Positions 20,877-33,700 of a stretch of DNA of 64,000 nucleotides are shown one piece after another; positions within the stretch are counted from its first letter, which is position 1, and the number at the start of each line of letters is the position of its first letter. The DNA is taken from NCBI GenBank assembly GCA_949358305.1, contig OX442324.1, forward strand, positions 5,151,575-5,215,574. The letters are read 5' to 3'. A program made the position numbers and the translations under genes. This DNA is from Strigamia acuminata. Taxonomy: Eukaryota > Arthropoda > Chilopoda > Geophilomorpha > Linotaeniidae. The notes beneath the pieces were generated by a model. That model did no database searches, was not told the DNA's origin, and saw only the letters and a list, made by a program, of their open reading frames with translations.

Positions 20877-21514
20877 TTACAACTGTTTTTTAATTCGTAA
20901 ATGTTGGTTTCCTAAGTAGGTTTCAGAATCTGTGACATGACTACTACAGGAATGAAAGAAAAACTCGTGAAAAATTTTCCTGAATATCCACATTGATATA
21001 GTAGCCCAGACTGACAAAATAAGTAACACGGAACCTTCGTAGACATATTTATTGCAATAATTGTCAGAATACTCGTTAAAATAATCAGGTGTTGTAGTAC
21101 TATACAGTAACGCACAGCCTGAAATGGAAATTTACTGTTTTAATTTCCAGTATCCAAAACCCTGTGTATTCTTACCAGTAACAAACCACATAAAGGCAAT
21201 CGAATTGCAAATACGCTCACAAGTCAGACGTTGTTGGTCTGAAGTATTCCAACCCAAGGAAACACAATTTGTACAATGTGGGCAGGTTTAAGCAGAAAAT
21301 GAAAGCTGCAACTATAAAATGTATAGGCAGCAAAGGTTCTGCAGGACAGTTGCGAAGATTTCGATAGCCTGTTAGCAAAGATTTAACTATTAAGCTTAGA
21401 TGTTGCAAATAGAATAGAATTGACTTTACCTGTGGTGATTAAAACAACGGGTAATCCAACTAATAACACGCACATTGTCAGGATCACGACTGAAATTGGG
21501 ATACTTTTTGCCAT
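20877..21514 (-). pseudogene. TMEM272-like array member 7, frameshifted in exon 2
   Basis: Exons (complement): 21430-21514, 21176-21368, 20877-21118. The first and third exons are open with correct phase-1 borders, and the signatures CPAEPLLPIHF and DNYCNKYVY are present. Exon 2 is 193 bp, one base too long for its phases. The frame hits TGA after TTSDL near 21222, whereas the next frame continues as CERICNSIAFMWFVTG to the donor. A single-base error in the assembly or a young pseudogene are both possible. The third exon carries the longest tail of the array. Confidence 0.6.
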
Positions 21515-21731
21515 TATTAGCTGGGTTGCTAGGCACCACTTGATGTCATTACAAGTACTGCATTGTTAGAAATTGTGCAGCTGTGTTGTTGTAACAATGG
21601 TGCTTTTAATTCGAAATCATCGACTATGAATGTTTTTTTTTTTTATTTCTTATTTATTTTTCATGTTTAGTCACGAATTTCTCCGAATAAAAATGAAACA
21701 AAAGTAGGTAATTGATACAAAACAATTTTTA

Positions 21732-22422
21732 TTAATCGACCATATAAACTTCATTATCAGCCATTGTTAAGTATGGTGGCAATGTTGCAAAATAGGCGAA
21801 TATATAAATACCAAACGTCAAAACGAGCCACACTATAATTAAAGTCAAAATAGATGTCACATACAATGTTTTATGACAGTAAGCTTCGTCGTTTTCATCT
21901 AGAAAATTTGGTTGGAAAGAACTACAAATTAAAGCACAACCTTAAAAAAAAAAAAAAAAAATTGCAGAAATATGAGTTGAAGAAAACTTGTAATAAGTAA
22001 TAATGATAAGTATTACACCTATAATGAACCAAAAGAAGGAGGTATATCCAGTGAAACGTTCAAAATGCGTCACATAAATATCATTTCTGTCCAAACCGCG
22101 AGCTGCTAATTTACAAAATGTCAGGAGGTGCAGACTCAGGAGGAATCCACCAGATATCAAAAACAATGGTAATTTCGGTTCAATTGGGCAGCTATCATAG
22201 AATTTGTAACCTGTTGAATTAAAGGCATAAAATATGTAGTTTAAAATTGTTTTAAGCATTGAAATATTTCTATAAGCACCAATGGAGATTAGTCCAATAG
22301 GAAATCCTATGATGAGGCAAAGTATGGTCAAAATTATCACTGTAAACATTGAAGGAATAGAATGGAAATCAATTTTATTTTTGTGTTCAAAATTACTTAC
22401 AAGTGGTGCTGACAAGCGTCAT
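21732..22422 (-). CDS. TMEM272-like array member 8 (160 aa)
   Basis: Coding exons (complement): 22401-22422, 22280-22339, 22019-22210, 21732-21940, phase 1. Exon 1 is only 7 codons plus one base (MTLVSTT). The helix in exon 2 reads LCLIIGFPIGLISIG. Exon 3 has FYDSCPIEPKLPLFLISGG, and the EPKLP run is closer to the full-length TMEM272-like gene than the younger copies are. Exon 4 has DEAYCHKTLY and ends in a hydrophilic tail. All frames are intact. Confidence 0.75.
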
Positions 22423-23241
22423 ACACTTTGAAAAAATGCCCCAGCCCATTCTGCATACCGATAAGACGAAAAATTAACACTTACACAAGTGAACAACCAT
22501 TTTGAAACGAATTACATTGTTCAGTCGTATCTTGGCAATGGCGCAATTGTTTGTCTATGGGCCAATCAAATAATGCAACTCAAAGAACAGATTACTACTG
22601 TTGACAAATTAATTCCTTTTATTACATGTTTTTGAAAATATACATTCTAAACAGTCTGTGAATTAACAAAATTCCATCGCATTTCGTCACAGACCCAACA
22701 TTTCTTTCAGTGATAGATAACCACGAATTTGTCTTTGTAAATCGACGTACTGAGGCAAAGCAAATAACATTAAAATTATGCACCCTGAAACAAACAACTT
22801 TTAATATAGATTTTTTTCACTTTTCGATTTTATTATTAGTCCAAATTCACGACTCCATAATAAATATGTACAAATATACGTTACCTGCTATTAAAAAGAT
22901 TGGATATATTAAATCTGCCATAAGATTTTCATTCGACTTTAAAATTTTAACATGTTTATTTTCGGGAGATTGTTCAGAGTACGTATCCATTTAGATGACC
23001 GAGTTTTTAACTGCATGGCTTCATAGAGAAACTGATAGAGAGATTTAGAAGATCCTGTATTCAAATTATTCAAAATAATTATTTCAGCAATGTATTTTTT
23101 TAATCATTTTTTTTTATATATATTTTTATTTTTTTTTCTGAAATTTATTGCGATTTACCTCAGTATCACCAAGACTGATGAAAAATATTAAATAAATATA
23201 TTAAAAATTAAAAATGTTCATTCCGCTTTCGTTGAGTACGG

Positions 23242-23439
23242 TTAAAATTTTGAAAATATTGCCGTTCTTATAATTATAAGCCTACTTGCAAATTTGTAGT
23301 CGCCAGAAGACATTAAAAATAGAAATAAGGTTGGAAGTTGCAACAATGCAACAACACCGAGTTTGTTACAACAGGGAAGACTGTAGAAATTTATTCTTGG
23401 ACAATCAAATTCGTATTTCAGTGTGGTATTACTAGCCAA
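23242..23439 (-). pseudogene. Possible remnant exon of a ninth TMEM272-like copy
   Basis: An open stretch reads KYEFDCPRINFYSLPCC, then a leucine-rich hydrophobic segment, resembling the exon with the Cys-Pro signature and following helix. The expected splice borders and the other exons were not found. It may be chance similarity. Confidence 0.25.
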
Positions 23440-24406
23440 TGAACTAATTTGAAATCTATTTCATATTTTATTTCTTGGGGAACCATTTTCTTTTTTCAAT
23501 AGAAGGTAAAGCGTCATTTGGTCATAGATTTGGTGGCACCAGCTTTCAAGCGCTCATTGTGAGTTTCATTGGGTATGTCAAGAAATGAGATTAGATGACG
23601 TCACAAATCGCTAATGTTGTATAATTATGGAATTCCGTCTGTATCATATGAACGATTTGTATCAAGGTGTAATTGTTTTTTTGGCCAAGTTCAAATAATT
23701 AACCTGCTTAAGAGCTGGTCTTTACTAAAATTCAATATTTTTTACAATTTGAAATTTTGAAACGCCCTAGACCCGCTCCAGCTACAGAAACGTGTTTGCC
23801 CATTCATCTACGATCGCTTACTCTTGCCTAGTCACAAAATATTTACTTTAGCAGTCAATAGAATTTCAATAAATAGAAACTAATTTTTTTATTACTCTTT
23901 CAGTTCAGTTAATGTGTGTAGAAAAATATTTTGGAAATTTATCTTAATCCTTTATCCTAATTCAGAGAACGAACATGAGTCTATTGTAACCGGGCAGAAG
24001 TAGGAGTTAAACATATTCGATTTTTATTGCGCCCAAGCTTTACTTATTCATAAAATGGTGGATACTAATTAAATCTATACTTTATTACTCTAGAAATGAT
24101 GAATTTGAAGAAAACCCAGATTAAATTATTTTAGAAATTATGAATTTTACTCATGCCCACACTTGCACATGGCGGTACACATTTTCTTCCATAATCAGCT
24201 GCCATTGGCGAATTGTGACATCACCCGATCTCACTCGGGAATCAACCGACGGCAAAGTTAACAGAAAATTTTGTTATTAATCTCAATTTTCCTTGTTGAA
24301 AAAGCAAAAAATTGTAAAAATTAAAAAATTAAAAAATAAATATTTCCTGTGTAAACGTGAATACATTCTTCCCCCCATTCGATGTTATTCCAGCATAAAC
24401 TTCTTA

Positions 24407-24417
24407 TTTTTGGCGGG
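24407..24417 (+). promoter_or_regulatory. E2F-type site upstream of BARD1
   Basis: TTTTTGGCGGG matches the classical E2F site TTTTGGCGGG and lies 31 bp before the BARD1 ATG. S-phase control of BARD1 by E2F is plausible from known biology; binding here is inference. Confidence 0.45.
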
Positions 24418-24447
24418 TATTAAACAGAAACGGCGCACGATAGTGAA

Positions 24448-26464
24448 ATGGCATCACCCAACTTAATAAAAGCGAAAGAACAACTCGAGAATTTCTTGAA
24501 ATGTGTCCATTGGTAAATAAAACTTACATTATTAGCAATACAATTGTATTTAAATGATGTTTTTATACCACAGTTCGGTCGTGACCAGGCCATGTTTTTT
24601 CGGTCCTTGCAATCACTTTTTCTGCGGGTAAATATTTTCGTATAATTGTTTTTGATTGTTTATTTGTTCATTTTGGTTCCGATTGATTGCAGGAACTGTA
24701 TCGACTCATTGAATGGTAGTTGCAGCATGTGTAAAGCCTCGTTGGAAGGATTTGTAGAAAACGAGCGCGTCAATAATTTAATCCAAGATTTGGAAACGTT
24801 GACTAAATTATTAGAAAACCCAAATAATTATAATGACAATGACAATGATAAAATACAAACAAATGGGGTTAATAATGAAGTCTCCGATATTCCCGTTACA
24901 CCTGCCGTCGTGTTATCAACGAGTGTATGCAGCAATAAATCCGAGTATGGAAAGCGTGATCATTTTGAAACGTAAAACGCATAAAACTTAATTTCTGTTT
25001 TACTTAACAGCACAACTAAGCCTAGAAATTTAGAAAAACGAAATGGCCAAGGAGAAACTCCACTACACGTTGCCACAAATAATGGCGACATTGATAAAGT
25101 GATTAAATTAATCGAATTTGGTGCAAACGTAAATACAAAGGATAATGCTGGATGGACGCCATTGGTAACTGTTTTAGAACTTAACAATTATCAGAAAATA
25201 AAACATTACAAATATATACATATATATATTTTTTTTTAGCATGAGGCAGCTCTTCGAGGTTATCTTGATATATTGGTTTTGTTATTGGAAAATGGAGCAG
25301 CTGTTAATGAACCAGCAATGAATAATATCACAGCGTTGCACGATGCTGTTATTCACAACTGCGTTGATACTGTTAGAATTTTAGTCGACCGAGGAGCCGA
25401 TATAAACGCAAGGTTAGTTATTAATATAGTAATCGTTGTATTGGGTGTTTAATTACATGTGACGTGTATTACAGGACTGATTTAGGACTCACACCTCTCG
25501 ACCTGGCTAAAGATAAGCCGGAAATACTCAAACTATTAAAGAATGCCGTTTCGAATCCTTCGTTCACAGTGTCTCCTGAAAATAGGAAATTAATTTTCGT
25601 AACAACCGGACTAAATGTTGATGAGAATAATCAAGTTCTAAAATGTGCTCAAATGTTATCTGCTCACGTCGCGTCGGCCGTTGATGAAAATACAACGCAT
25701 CTCATTGCGAAATGCAATAAAGACAACAATTGTTCTAGAACGTTGAAATTTATGCACGCAGTTGCTAGGGGAAAGTGGATTGTTAGATTTGACTGTAAAT
25801 ACACAGGAATTAATGAACTAAATTAGTCTAAACGAGTGCACAGTGCTTTTTAACATGTACAACGAGTATTTTGCACTCGTTTAAATGACTAATAAATGAA
25901 TGCATCCTTTACTTTTTTCTATTTTTCTAATTATTATTTTTTTTTTAGGGATTTCGGCTTGCGAGCAAGCTGGAAAATTAATAGATGAGTGGGTTTATGA
26001 AGTTAAAGGGAGTGGAATGCATCAAAATAATAATGTTCCAAGAATAGCGCGGCAGCATGCGGAGAAGAAAGTAAATTAAAGGAGAAAATACATACGAGTA
26101 TATTTAATGGGATTATTAATTAATTAATTGTCTATTGCAGTTGAATCCCATATTTAGTAGTTGCAATTTTTTCTTTCGTGGCGACTTCGCGAATCCAACG
26201 AAGCAGGAACTAATTCAACTATCGGAAGCTTGCGGAGCTAAGGTGCTTGCACGGGCCCCGTCAGTGTCTACGGCTTTCACAACTCCTTTTTCGCCATTTT
26301 GTGGTACAGTTGATGAGTCGTTGAAACAATGTTCTCACTATATTTTCTACCAGATAACCGACCCGGTCATAAAAATTACCGAGTCTAAGATTAAAACATT
26401 GCATGTTAGATTTTTATTGAATTCCATTTCGAAATTTGAATTAAAATTGGAAAATGCTTCTTGA
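24448..26464 (+). CDS. BARD1: BRCA1-associated RING domain protein 1, short form
   Basis: BARD1 pairs with BRCA1 as a nuclear E3 ubiquitin ligase in homologous recombination. Exons: 24448-24512, 24574-24627, 24693-24944, 25011-25164, 25240-25412, 25475-25794, 25949-26070, 26141-26464, phases all consistent; 487 aa. The RING lies at about 19-53: C19-x2-C22, PCNHFFCGNC, C50-x2-C53. Three ankyrin repeats run from about 130 to 235 (GETPLHVATNNGD, TALHDAVIHN, GLTPLDLA). Two BRCT repeats follow, with GKWIVRFDW spanning an exon junction in the first and FFFRGDFANPTKQELIQL opening the second. It is much shorter than the human protein (777 aa) because the RING-ankyrin linker is short, at about 75 aa. 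An acidic Asn/Asp-rich tract (NDNDNDK) lies in the linker. Confidence 0.93.
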
Positions 26465-26894
26465 GTTTGGGAAACAGATAATGTAATGCAAAATGAATTC
26501 AATTTTTTTTTTTTTTAGTATTTTTATTTTGAAAATAATTATCAATATATATATATATATATATATGTATGTTTTATATCATTACATTTTGCAATATGAT
26601 AATTTAAATAATGGAAATGATAGTGTCTATATTTCCACTTTTTTTTTTTTTTGTACAAAACATGATTAGTTTTAGGAAGATTTTTAATTGAACAACAGGC
26701 ACGTTAGGAAACACGAGAAAATAAATCTCAAAATAACTTTAGTTGAATTTGAATCATAACAACCGTCCTTGTTAGTACCAATTGGAATTTGCAATTTGAA
26801 TTAGTTTACAATAATTTATAGTATATATTAATACCACATGAAAAAGAAATTATAAAAAAAAAAATTAATACAAAAAAGAAATAATATAATGGGA
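26465..26894. other. Convergent intergenic gap with (TA)n run
   Basis: Tail-to-tail gap between BARD1 and the full-length TMEM272-like gene. It contains a (TA)n run at about 26547-26565 and several A/T homopolymers. No gene is seen. Confidence 0.6.
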
Positions 26895-28047
26895 CTAGTT
26901 ATCAGGCATAAACAGCATTGCACTAATGCCTATGCAACAAACACACGCACCAAAAAGTCCAACAAGTATGAACACGCATGTCAAGAGCCAAAATGAAAAT
27001 AAGTATAGAATCTTGTTGCAGTAATTTTCTTTCGTCGAATCGTAATCTGGTTCGTATATTCTGTACACCCAAACACAACCTGGAAACAAAACAGAGTTGA
27101 AAAAAAATTAAATGAAATTGCCAAAAAACGAATAAAATAACCTGCAATAAACCAAGCGAAAAGAAAGCAATTTATAATCATGTCAACCGGGTTCTGCCGT
27201 AAACGATTTTCCTCCGTATCATCTCGTCTGTACCGCGATCCACAACTCATCAAATTTTTCAAACTCCCAAACGCTCCACCGACAATTAAATAGATTGGAA
27301 TGTATGGTTCAGCTGGACAATTATGTAAGTACATCGAACCTGCAAATTTGACGGTAAAAATTCAATTTTTAAACACTTTATTCGCACAGTTCGATCCGAA
27401 CTAACCGATAATAATCATGCTCATTGGAATAATAACTGTAAGACCAATTATGACGGAACAGCCCACTAGAAAGAAGAAAAAAAAATAGAAAAACATTAAT
27501 AAGAAACCAAAAACTTATATTACACGTCTTAAATTCGAAACCTTACACGTTCCCAAGATGAGAATCAGAAGTTTCTTAAGAAAATCGGCCAAGCCACTTG
27601 AATTTTTCCTCGCTTCTCTCACTTTGCCGTAAAGGGAATCGTACGTCGGGGGCGGTAAATTTGGGTCGTTGGCTTCTTCGTAGGTGGGTGGCGGCCCGAA
27701 TGCCCCACCTTGCCGAAAAGGTACCACGCCTGGTATATCGCCATACAACGGAGGCGGTGTTGTGCCCGGTTGAAATGTGCTTGAGTCTTCCTATTTTTTT
27801 GAAAAAAAAGATGAAGAAAATTTGAGTAAAATTCACTTTCCGGATGAATGTTGTGCAAACGAGCATTCATCCTCGCACTGAGTTCTCATTTCTTCGACAA
27901 AATCATGTTAATTAATTTTTATGGCAATAATGTGATAGCAATTGTTTTTTGATCTTGGTTTAAAAATTAATTTCAAACTTATGTCAAATACTTAAACTAA
28001 ACCTGTTGTTGATACAAATTCTCCAGATCTGTATTGGTCGCTGCCAT
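26895..28047 (-). CDS. Full-length TMEM272-like membrane protein with PPxY motifs (243 aa)
   Basis: Exons (complement): 28003-28047, 27547-27790, 27406-27465, 27142-27339, 26895-27079. The first junction is phase 0 and the rest phase 1. The cytosolic-looking N-terminal 95 residues are Pro-rich, with PPPTYEEA and PPPTYDSL; PPxY motifs bind WW domains of NEDD4-type ligases. Then come four hydrophobic segments, with YLHNCPAEPYIPIYLIVGG between the first and second and PDYDSTKENYCNKILY before the last. These two cysteine signatures fit the TMEM272-like family as I remember it. Intron positions in the membrane part match the array at 14-22 kb, making this the likely parent type. Cellular role unknown. 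Confidence 0.78.
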
Positions 28048-29362
28048 TTTGCATCTGATGTCGTTTGCACGTGATAATTTCTCGCACCAATATGACACTT
28101 TTCGTTCGAAATTTCGTGACGCAACAAAATATTATTCAAATTAATCGATTTATTCGTGTAAAGTCAACAGAAATAAAATTTGGATAAATTAAAAAGTAAA
28201 AACCACTCGGGCTGGAGGTAAAACGGGATAGCTACACGATGCCCACACGCGGAGACATGAAAAACTAAAACCATACCCAATCCCCATTTTAGCAATGGTG
28301 GCAACTGGCCACCATCTTGAATGTTTTGAACGAGCGTGATGCTGAGCCAACTCCTACTCAGAGGGGCCCGATAAAACCACTCGCTGGAACTGTTTGGAAA
28401 CAACCAATCAGAGAGTTATTAACCAGAGCCCATTTTTAGATGCAGGTATTAAAGTCTGGGTCAAAATCTGAATTCATTTCCCGCCATTTTCGTCTCATGT
28501 GTTGTCAAGTGACATCTAAAGCGTGCACAAGCTGATTTCACACAGAGGGAATCAATTGTCATGCAGTGAGAAGATCAATTTCCATAGCGTTGGTTTTCTT
28601 CACATTGGCATTCACCACGTGCTGGGCGAATATACCAGAACAATATAGGTAAAGTACAGTAGAGTAGATCTACAACTTTTGATGCTAATAATTCAATTAT
28701 CGCCATTCACGCTTGTTTGGAAATTTAAAACTTATTTTTAAAATATGTAATCATATACCTAGGGTAGTAATATCATTAAATTATCAATTAGAAACATGTA
28801 ATTGATTATTTTTATTCACTAAAGTGTTCGAATTTTAGTAATAAAGAAACGATCAATACACTTGAGCTATGGTAGCGATTGTTAGTGCTCATTCCACGTG
28901 TTATTTATTTTACTATTTTGCTTTTGAACTTGATTTTGTGCAAGCTTAGTGACAATTTGATATTTGACTAAAAAAAATTCAATATTTAATTGACAAAATC
29001 AAAACTAAGTTTACTTAAATTTTTTTTTTTAAATTGTTGAAAAAAAAAAATTAAAATTCTCAAATTGTGGAATTTCAACTGCGTTTTTGCGCTTGGATGA
29101 CAGTTTGGAATTTGAAAAGGCAAATTATCGGTTGTGTTGTTAACAGCAAAGTTGCGGAAAATGAGAATGAGAAAACAATGAGAAATAATAAAATTAAAAC
29201 CATTTGGTTTTGGCGATCCGTTCACTCATTGGTCCGGCGGTCACAAATCTGTGTGGACATTTTAACTTTAGCGCTGCATTTTCGCCCCGTTTTTGCTCCT
29301 GAAAAATGATGGACGGCGTGAAAATTGATCGTAAAATGAAACTCTAACAACTCTCTTGACAA
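28048..29362. other. Interval between TMEM272-like gene and CRAMP1
   Basis: This is probably a divergent promoter region. An open stretch at about 28570-28650 encodes a signal-peptide-like ISIALVFFTLAF and ends at a donor, but has no ATG in frame and no partner exon. A short palindrome with GGTGGCAACTGGCCACC lies near 28297. Nothing else is supported. Confidence 0.4.
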
Positions 29363-30765
29363 ATGGTGAAGAGAAAACGCCTGTCAACTGCGACTGGTTG
29401 TGAGGAGACGACAACAGAGTTGAATGCCAATGGGTAGGCCTAAAAACTTAAATAATTTCGACGCCATTTTGTTGTGTTTACATCCACTTAGCGTAAAGAT
29501 TTCTATTAATAAGACCATTGTTGATTGAAATTAAACACACTTTTAGCGTGATATGTTGCTTTAAAATGTCAATTCGAGTGCTACGACGTTTCTGAGCACG
29601 TCTGGCGCCGATGTGGTTGCGTTTTCAGTCGGTAGTGATCGCGATGGAGATTGTGTATTTATAGTGCAAAATTTGGGTTACCATTGGTTATTTCGACGTG
29701 TAATAATTCCAGAATTAAGTGTTGAAATGGGGCTACAGACGAATTAATTTAATTCACCGTTTGTTTGGGTGAAATTTTACATTTTTGACGACATTGAACG
29801 TTTTTGGAGAACCAGTGTTTGGATTTTATTCATTTAGAATTCGAGTGTTTATTTATGTATTTTTTAATTTCCATTTTTTGCAGGATGATAGTTGACTGTG
29901 GGTCACCGACTAAGGAAAGCGCGAATAAGAAAACGAGTGTCATTTCTGTAAATCGCGAGCAGTCGTGTTGCAACACAAGATCGAAATTGAAAGGAACATT
30001 CGAGACAATTCAATCAAAAGTGCTGAGTGAAGGAGTTCTGAGCAATGAAGAATCTGACGCTCTGCAAAGTAAACATCAGGTTAAATTGACGATTACGAGA
30101 TCGAGTTCGAGGACCCATAAAAAGCCGGTGCGAGATGTGAGTCCATTGGTTCAGCAGTCGCCGAGAAAGAGTGAAAAAAGTCAAGGTAGTTGGATTGTTA
30201 TGCAGCTCGGTTTTTATCAGTTCTAACGAATTGTTTTCGTTTTTTTTTTTCGAAGGTAAGAGCGGTGATTTACCTGAAGGAAAAACACGCCGGTCATGGG
30301 AATTGTGGAGCGTCGAGGATAAAAATGCTTTTTTTGATGCGCTTTGTGAATATGGGAAAGATTTCGATAGTATTCAACATTTTATCGCGCAAAAAAACAA
30401 GAAGAAGAATCATTTGCCGCAGATGATTAAAAACAAGGATCAAGTACGCCATTTTTATTATAGAACGTGGCATAAGATCTCGAAATATTTGGATATTTCC
30501 GAAGGTATTAATTTGTTACTTGTACGATCGAGGATGTTAGAATTGATTTCGAGTTTTAATTTAGATGTTAAGAAACAGACGCAGGAATTGTACGGGTTGA
30601 TTAATTACGGAGAGTTGCGGAAAAAATTAGGCGGATGTATGTGAAATATAAAAAATAAAAAAATTAATTTAAAATTTTTTTTTTAAATAAAATATTTTGG
30701 TTTATTATTAGGTATGGATGAGAAGAATGGCCAGAAACTGAACGAATTAGTTCATAATGGGTTGG

Positions 30766-30796
<31 letters not shown>

Positions 30797-33700
30797 TTAC
30801 GAAATCGTAATGGATTTTATTACGACTTCGTACGTTAAACATTTCGATTAAAAAAAAAACTAAATCATGATAAATTATGAAATTTTATTATGATTTCGTT
30901 TTTCACATGTGTCAAAGTGTCTTATTTATGAATTATTTGAAATAAAATGTTAATGTTTATGGATTGATTTTTAAATTTTGTAATTTTTTAGGGCCACGAC
31001 TATTCGTTTCAAAGGAAAAAACGTGCGAGTTAAAACTCCATTATGCCGGGCATTAAAGAGACTTAATGTAGTTGATGGTAAATAAACATACCGTATTTTC
31101 TCGATTAAGAGTCGCCCTCGAATAGTTTGTAACCAAACAGGAAACGGTTAATGAAACATTCGTTGATGATGATTTAGATAGAATATTTTTAAAAAAGTGA
31201 AATTTTAATGGAAAAAATTAAAATTTCACTGGAAAAGTGATATTTCAAAGAAAAAATTGAAATTTTAATCAAAATATGGTAAATAATTGTAATAAGAACC
31301 GCGGCTCAGGATGCAAGTTTTGAATAAGAGCCGCGGCTCTTACTCGAGAAAATACGGTACTTGTTATATTGTTTAATTTTTTTAAAAATAATTAAATTTA
31401 TTTTTTAAAAATAATTTTTTAGATCCAAAAGACGACGATCACCCAAAACTACCACAAAAAATCACTATAGAATTGCGGCCTCAAAATTTAAATGCATGGA
31501 CACATGTACAAAGCTTGGCTCAGAATCCACGATTGAGGTTAACGGTTTCATTACAGCGTCGTTTAGCGACGATAATCGAATTTCTGCAGTCAAAATGGCG
31601 ATCAAACCGACTTAAAACCGTACGAAAATAATACTCAACACGCGAGAATCGTTTGATTAAAGTTTTGTATTTGCAATTTTAGAAAGAGCATCTGCAAACG
31701 ACGTTGAGTGTCCCGGTCGATTCAAACGACGACAGAGAGACGAACGACGTTATCCGATTGCTTCCGAGCAAGGAATCGGCAGTGACTTTAGTTACATTGA
31801 GAGAAACGACCGAAAGTGCAACGAGCACTAGTATCAGTTTGCACAATTATCGGCAAAACGTAATACCAAAGGGACTGAACGAAGCGACAGCGGGGAGTAG
31901 AAAAAATGCAAAACCCAGTTCTCGGTCTCGCATTCCAGAAGATATTAATAAACGGGTTAATTTTGACGAGGATGCGACTCTTGCCGCAGAGCTGGGGTTG
32001 AAATTGTTGAGTCCCAAGGAAGCTGAAAAGCAAATGGAGTGTGAAGCACCGTTAGCAGACCACGAAGAGGCTTTAAAACAGTTGTTGGCGCTCACTCCAG
32101 CAGGGAGTTCGAGTCACACGTCGGAGAAAAACGAGGAAATGGGTGTAGAGGTTGTACAAAGTGATGTTGAACTGAAGGAAAAGGCTGCGGATCACGTGGA
32201 AAGGTTTAGACAAGGTTGGAACGTGGACGAATGCCACGGGATGACCGTCGGAGAGTTATTTTTGCAACTAGGGAGCCCGAATAAAATGATATTAGAATAT
32301 TTTTGGGAGTCGAAAAAGAGAAGCGAGGAGCAGGAAAAGGCGAACGAGACTGTGTTAAGCAAGCTAGTGCAGTTTGCGACGTTGACTTTTGCCGATGTGG
32401 TCACGAAGAACAAAAATCCGAACTCTGAATGTGTGCCTTGCCGGTGCGGACACGTTTGTCTGGCGTCTGGGATGAATTCGGGGAAAACGAACTTGATCCG
32501 CAGCCCAATATCGGCCCGGAGTGCAAAGAACAAATGCGTGCCGGTTAAAACACAAACCGTCGTTTCTAGTTCGGTTGACCAGCCGCAGTTTCTAGTGCCG
32601 CGAATGGCAGCGCCGCACAGCAGAACGCAGTTCAATAGGTCGTCGCCGGTTATGCAGCATAATAAAATTTGTGATAATTCTTTTAAGGAGCAACTTGACG
32701 TAAGAATTGTATTTTATTTTTATTTTTATTTTTATTTTATTTTAAAAAAATTTTTATTTCAGAAATTAACTCATCGGAAGGCCCGCGGTCGGGTACGAAA
32801 ATCGGTGGTCGTGCAGCGCGAGCTGTTGCCGAAGACCAATTTGGCGCACTCTGTGATGACGCTGCGGATTGTGCCCACCACGTCGCAAGTGGCCGGTTCC
32901 TTTGTACCTGTTCTTCAGCCCACCGTCGCAATTTCGAAAGACTTGAAATTCACTCAGACACAAGTGATAGCAAACTCTCTGCCGATCACGTCGCCGACGT
33001 CGTCAACATTCGCCGTAAATGCTTCAACTTCAGCTAATTCCTTAACTCAAATCTCACCCGCCACGTTAAATTTGAGTTCACTAGTCAGCGAGGCAATTGC
33101 AAACGATGTTGCTCAAGCAAATCTTAATTCTAATTCTTCTGTTTTGGAATTATCGATCCCCGATCACACTAACGCTTTCTCCGCGTCGCCGCCGAGCATT
33201 TCTTTGTTAGATCTCCCATCCTGCGAAGGTATTAAAAGTGGATTTGATTTCAAATCGATTCTAGTTGATCGTGTGTTTTGATTTTCTCGGTTTTGTTTCA
33301 GTAATGCAAAGCGAAAACATGAATTTGCCTTTAGAACACGCTGATAAGTTGTTGGACATCACGTTGGCTAGTTCGGCGTCGAGCTTTTCCGCTTTTAATT
33401 TAACACCATCCACTGCTTCGGGCATGAAGGGCCCGTCTTTGCCGTGCCTGGGAGTTGATTCCGTACCTGACTGTCCCAACGATCAGACTCCTGTAACGAA
33501 CTCTCCGTTTAAAAATGTGGACAATATTTGGCTGAGTGGAGAAACGGGCGATTTGTCTCTCAGTTCGCTTTTAGGACACTTGGAATCACCGCTTAAAAAT
33601 CCCATCACTCAAGCACTCAGTATAATTAACGAGGATCCTGCTTGTGGAAAGCTTTCTTCCGATGTAATATATATATATTCAATTTTGGTGTCAAAGGACG

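Larger units (their letters stand above)
22423..24447. other. Interval between the TMEM272-like array and BARD1
   Basis: Apart from the possible remnant exon at 23242-23439, no gene is supported. The stretch is AT-rich. Its last 50 bp form the probable BARD1 promoter, with an E2F-type site. Confidence 0.45.

Noticed and set aside
24220-24260. tRNA-like GATCTCACTCGGGAATC sequence
   Set aside because: It does not fold into a cloverleaf and lacks a B box.
28570-28650. Signal-peptide-like exon of a secreted protein
   Set aside because: No ATG in frame (nearest ATG reads ATG CAG TGA) and no downstream exon partner before CRAMP1.
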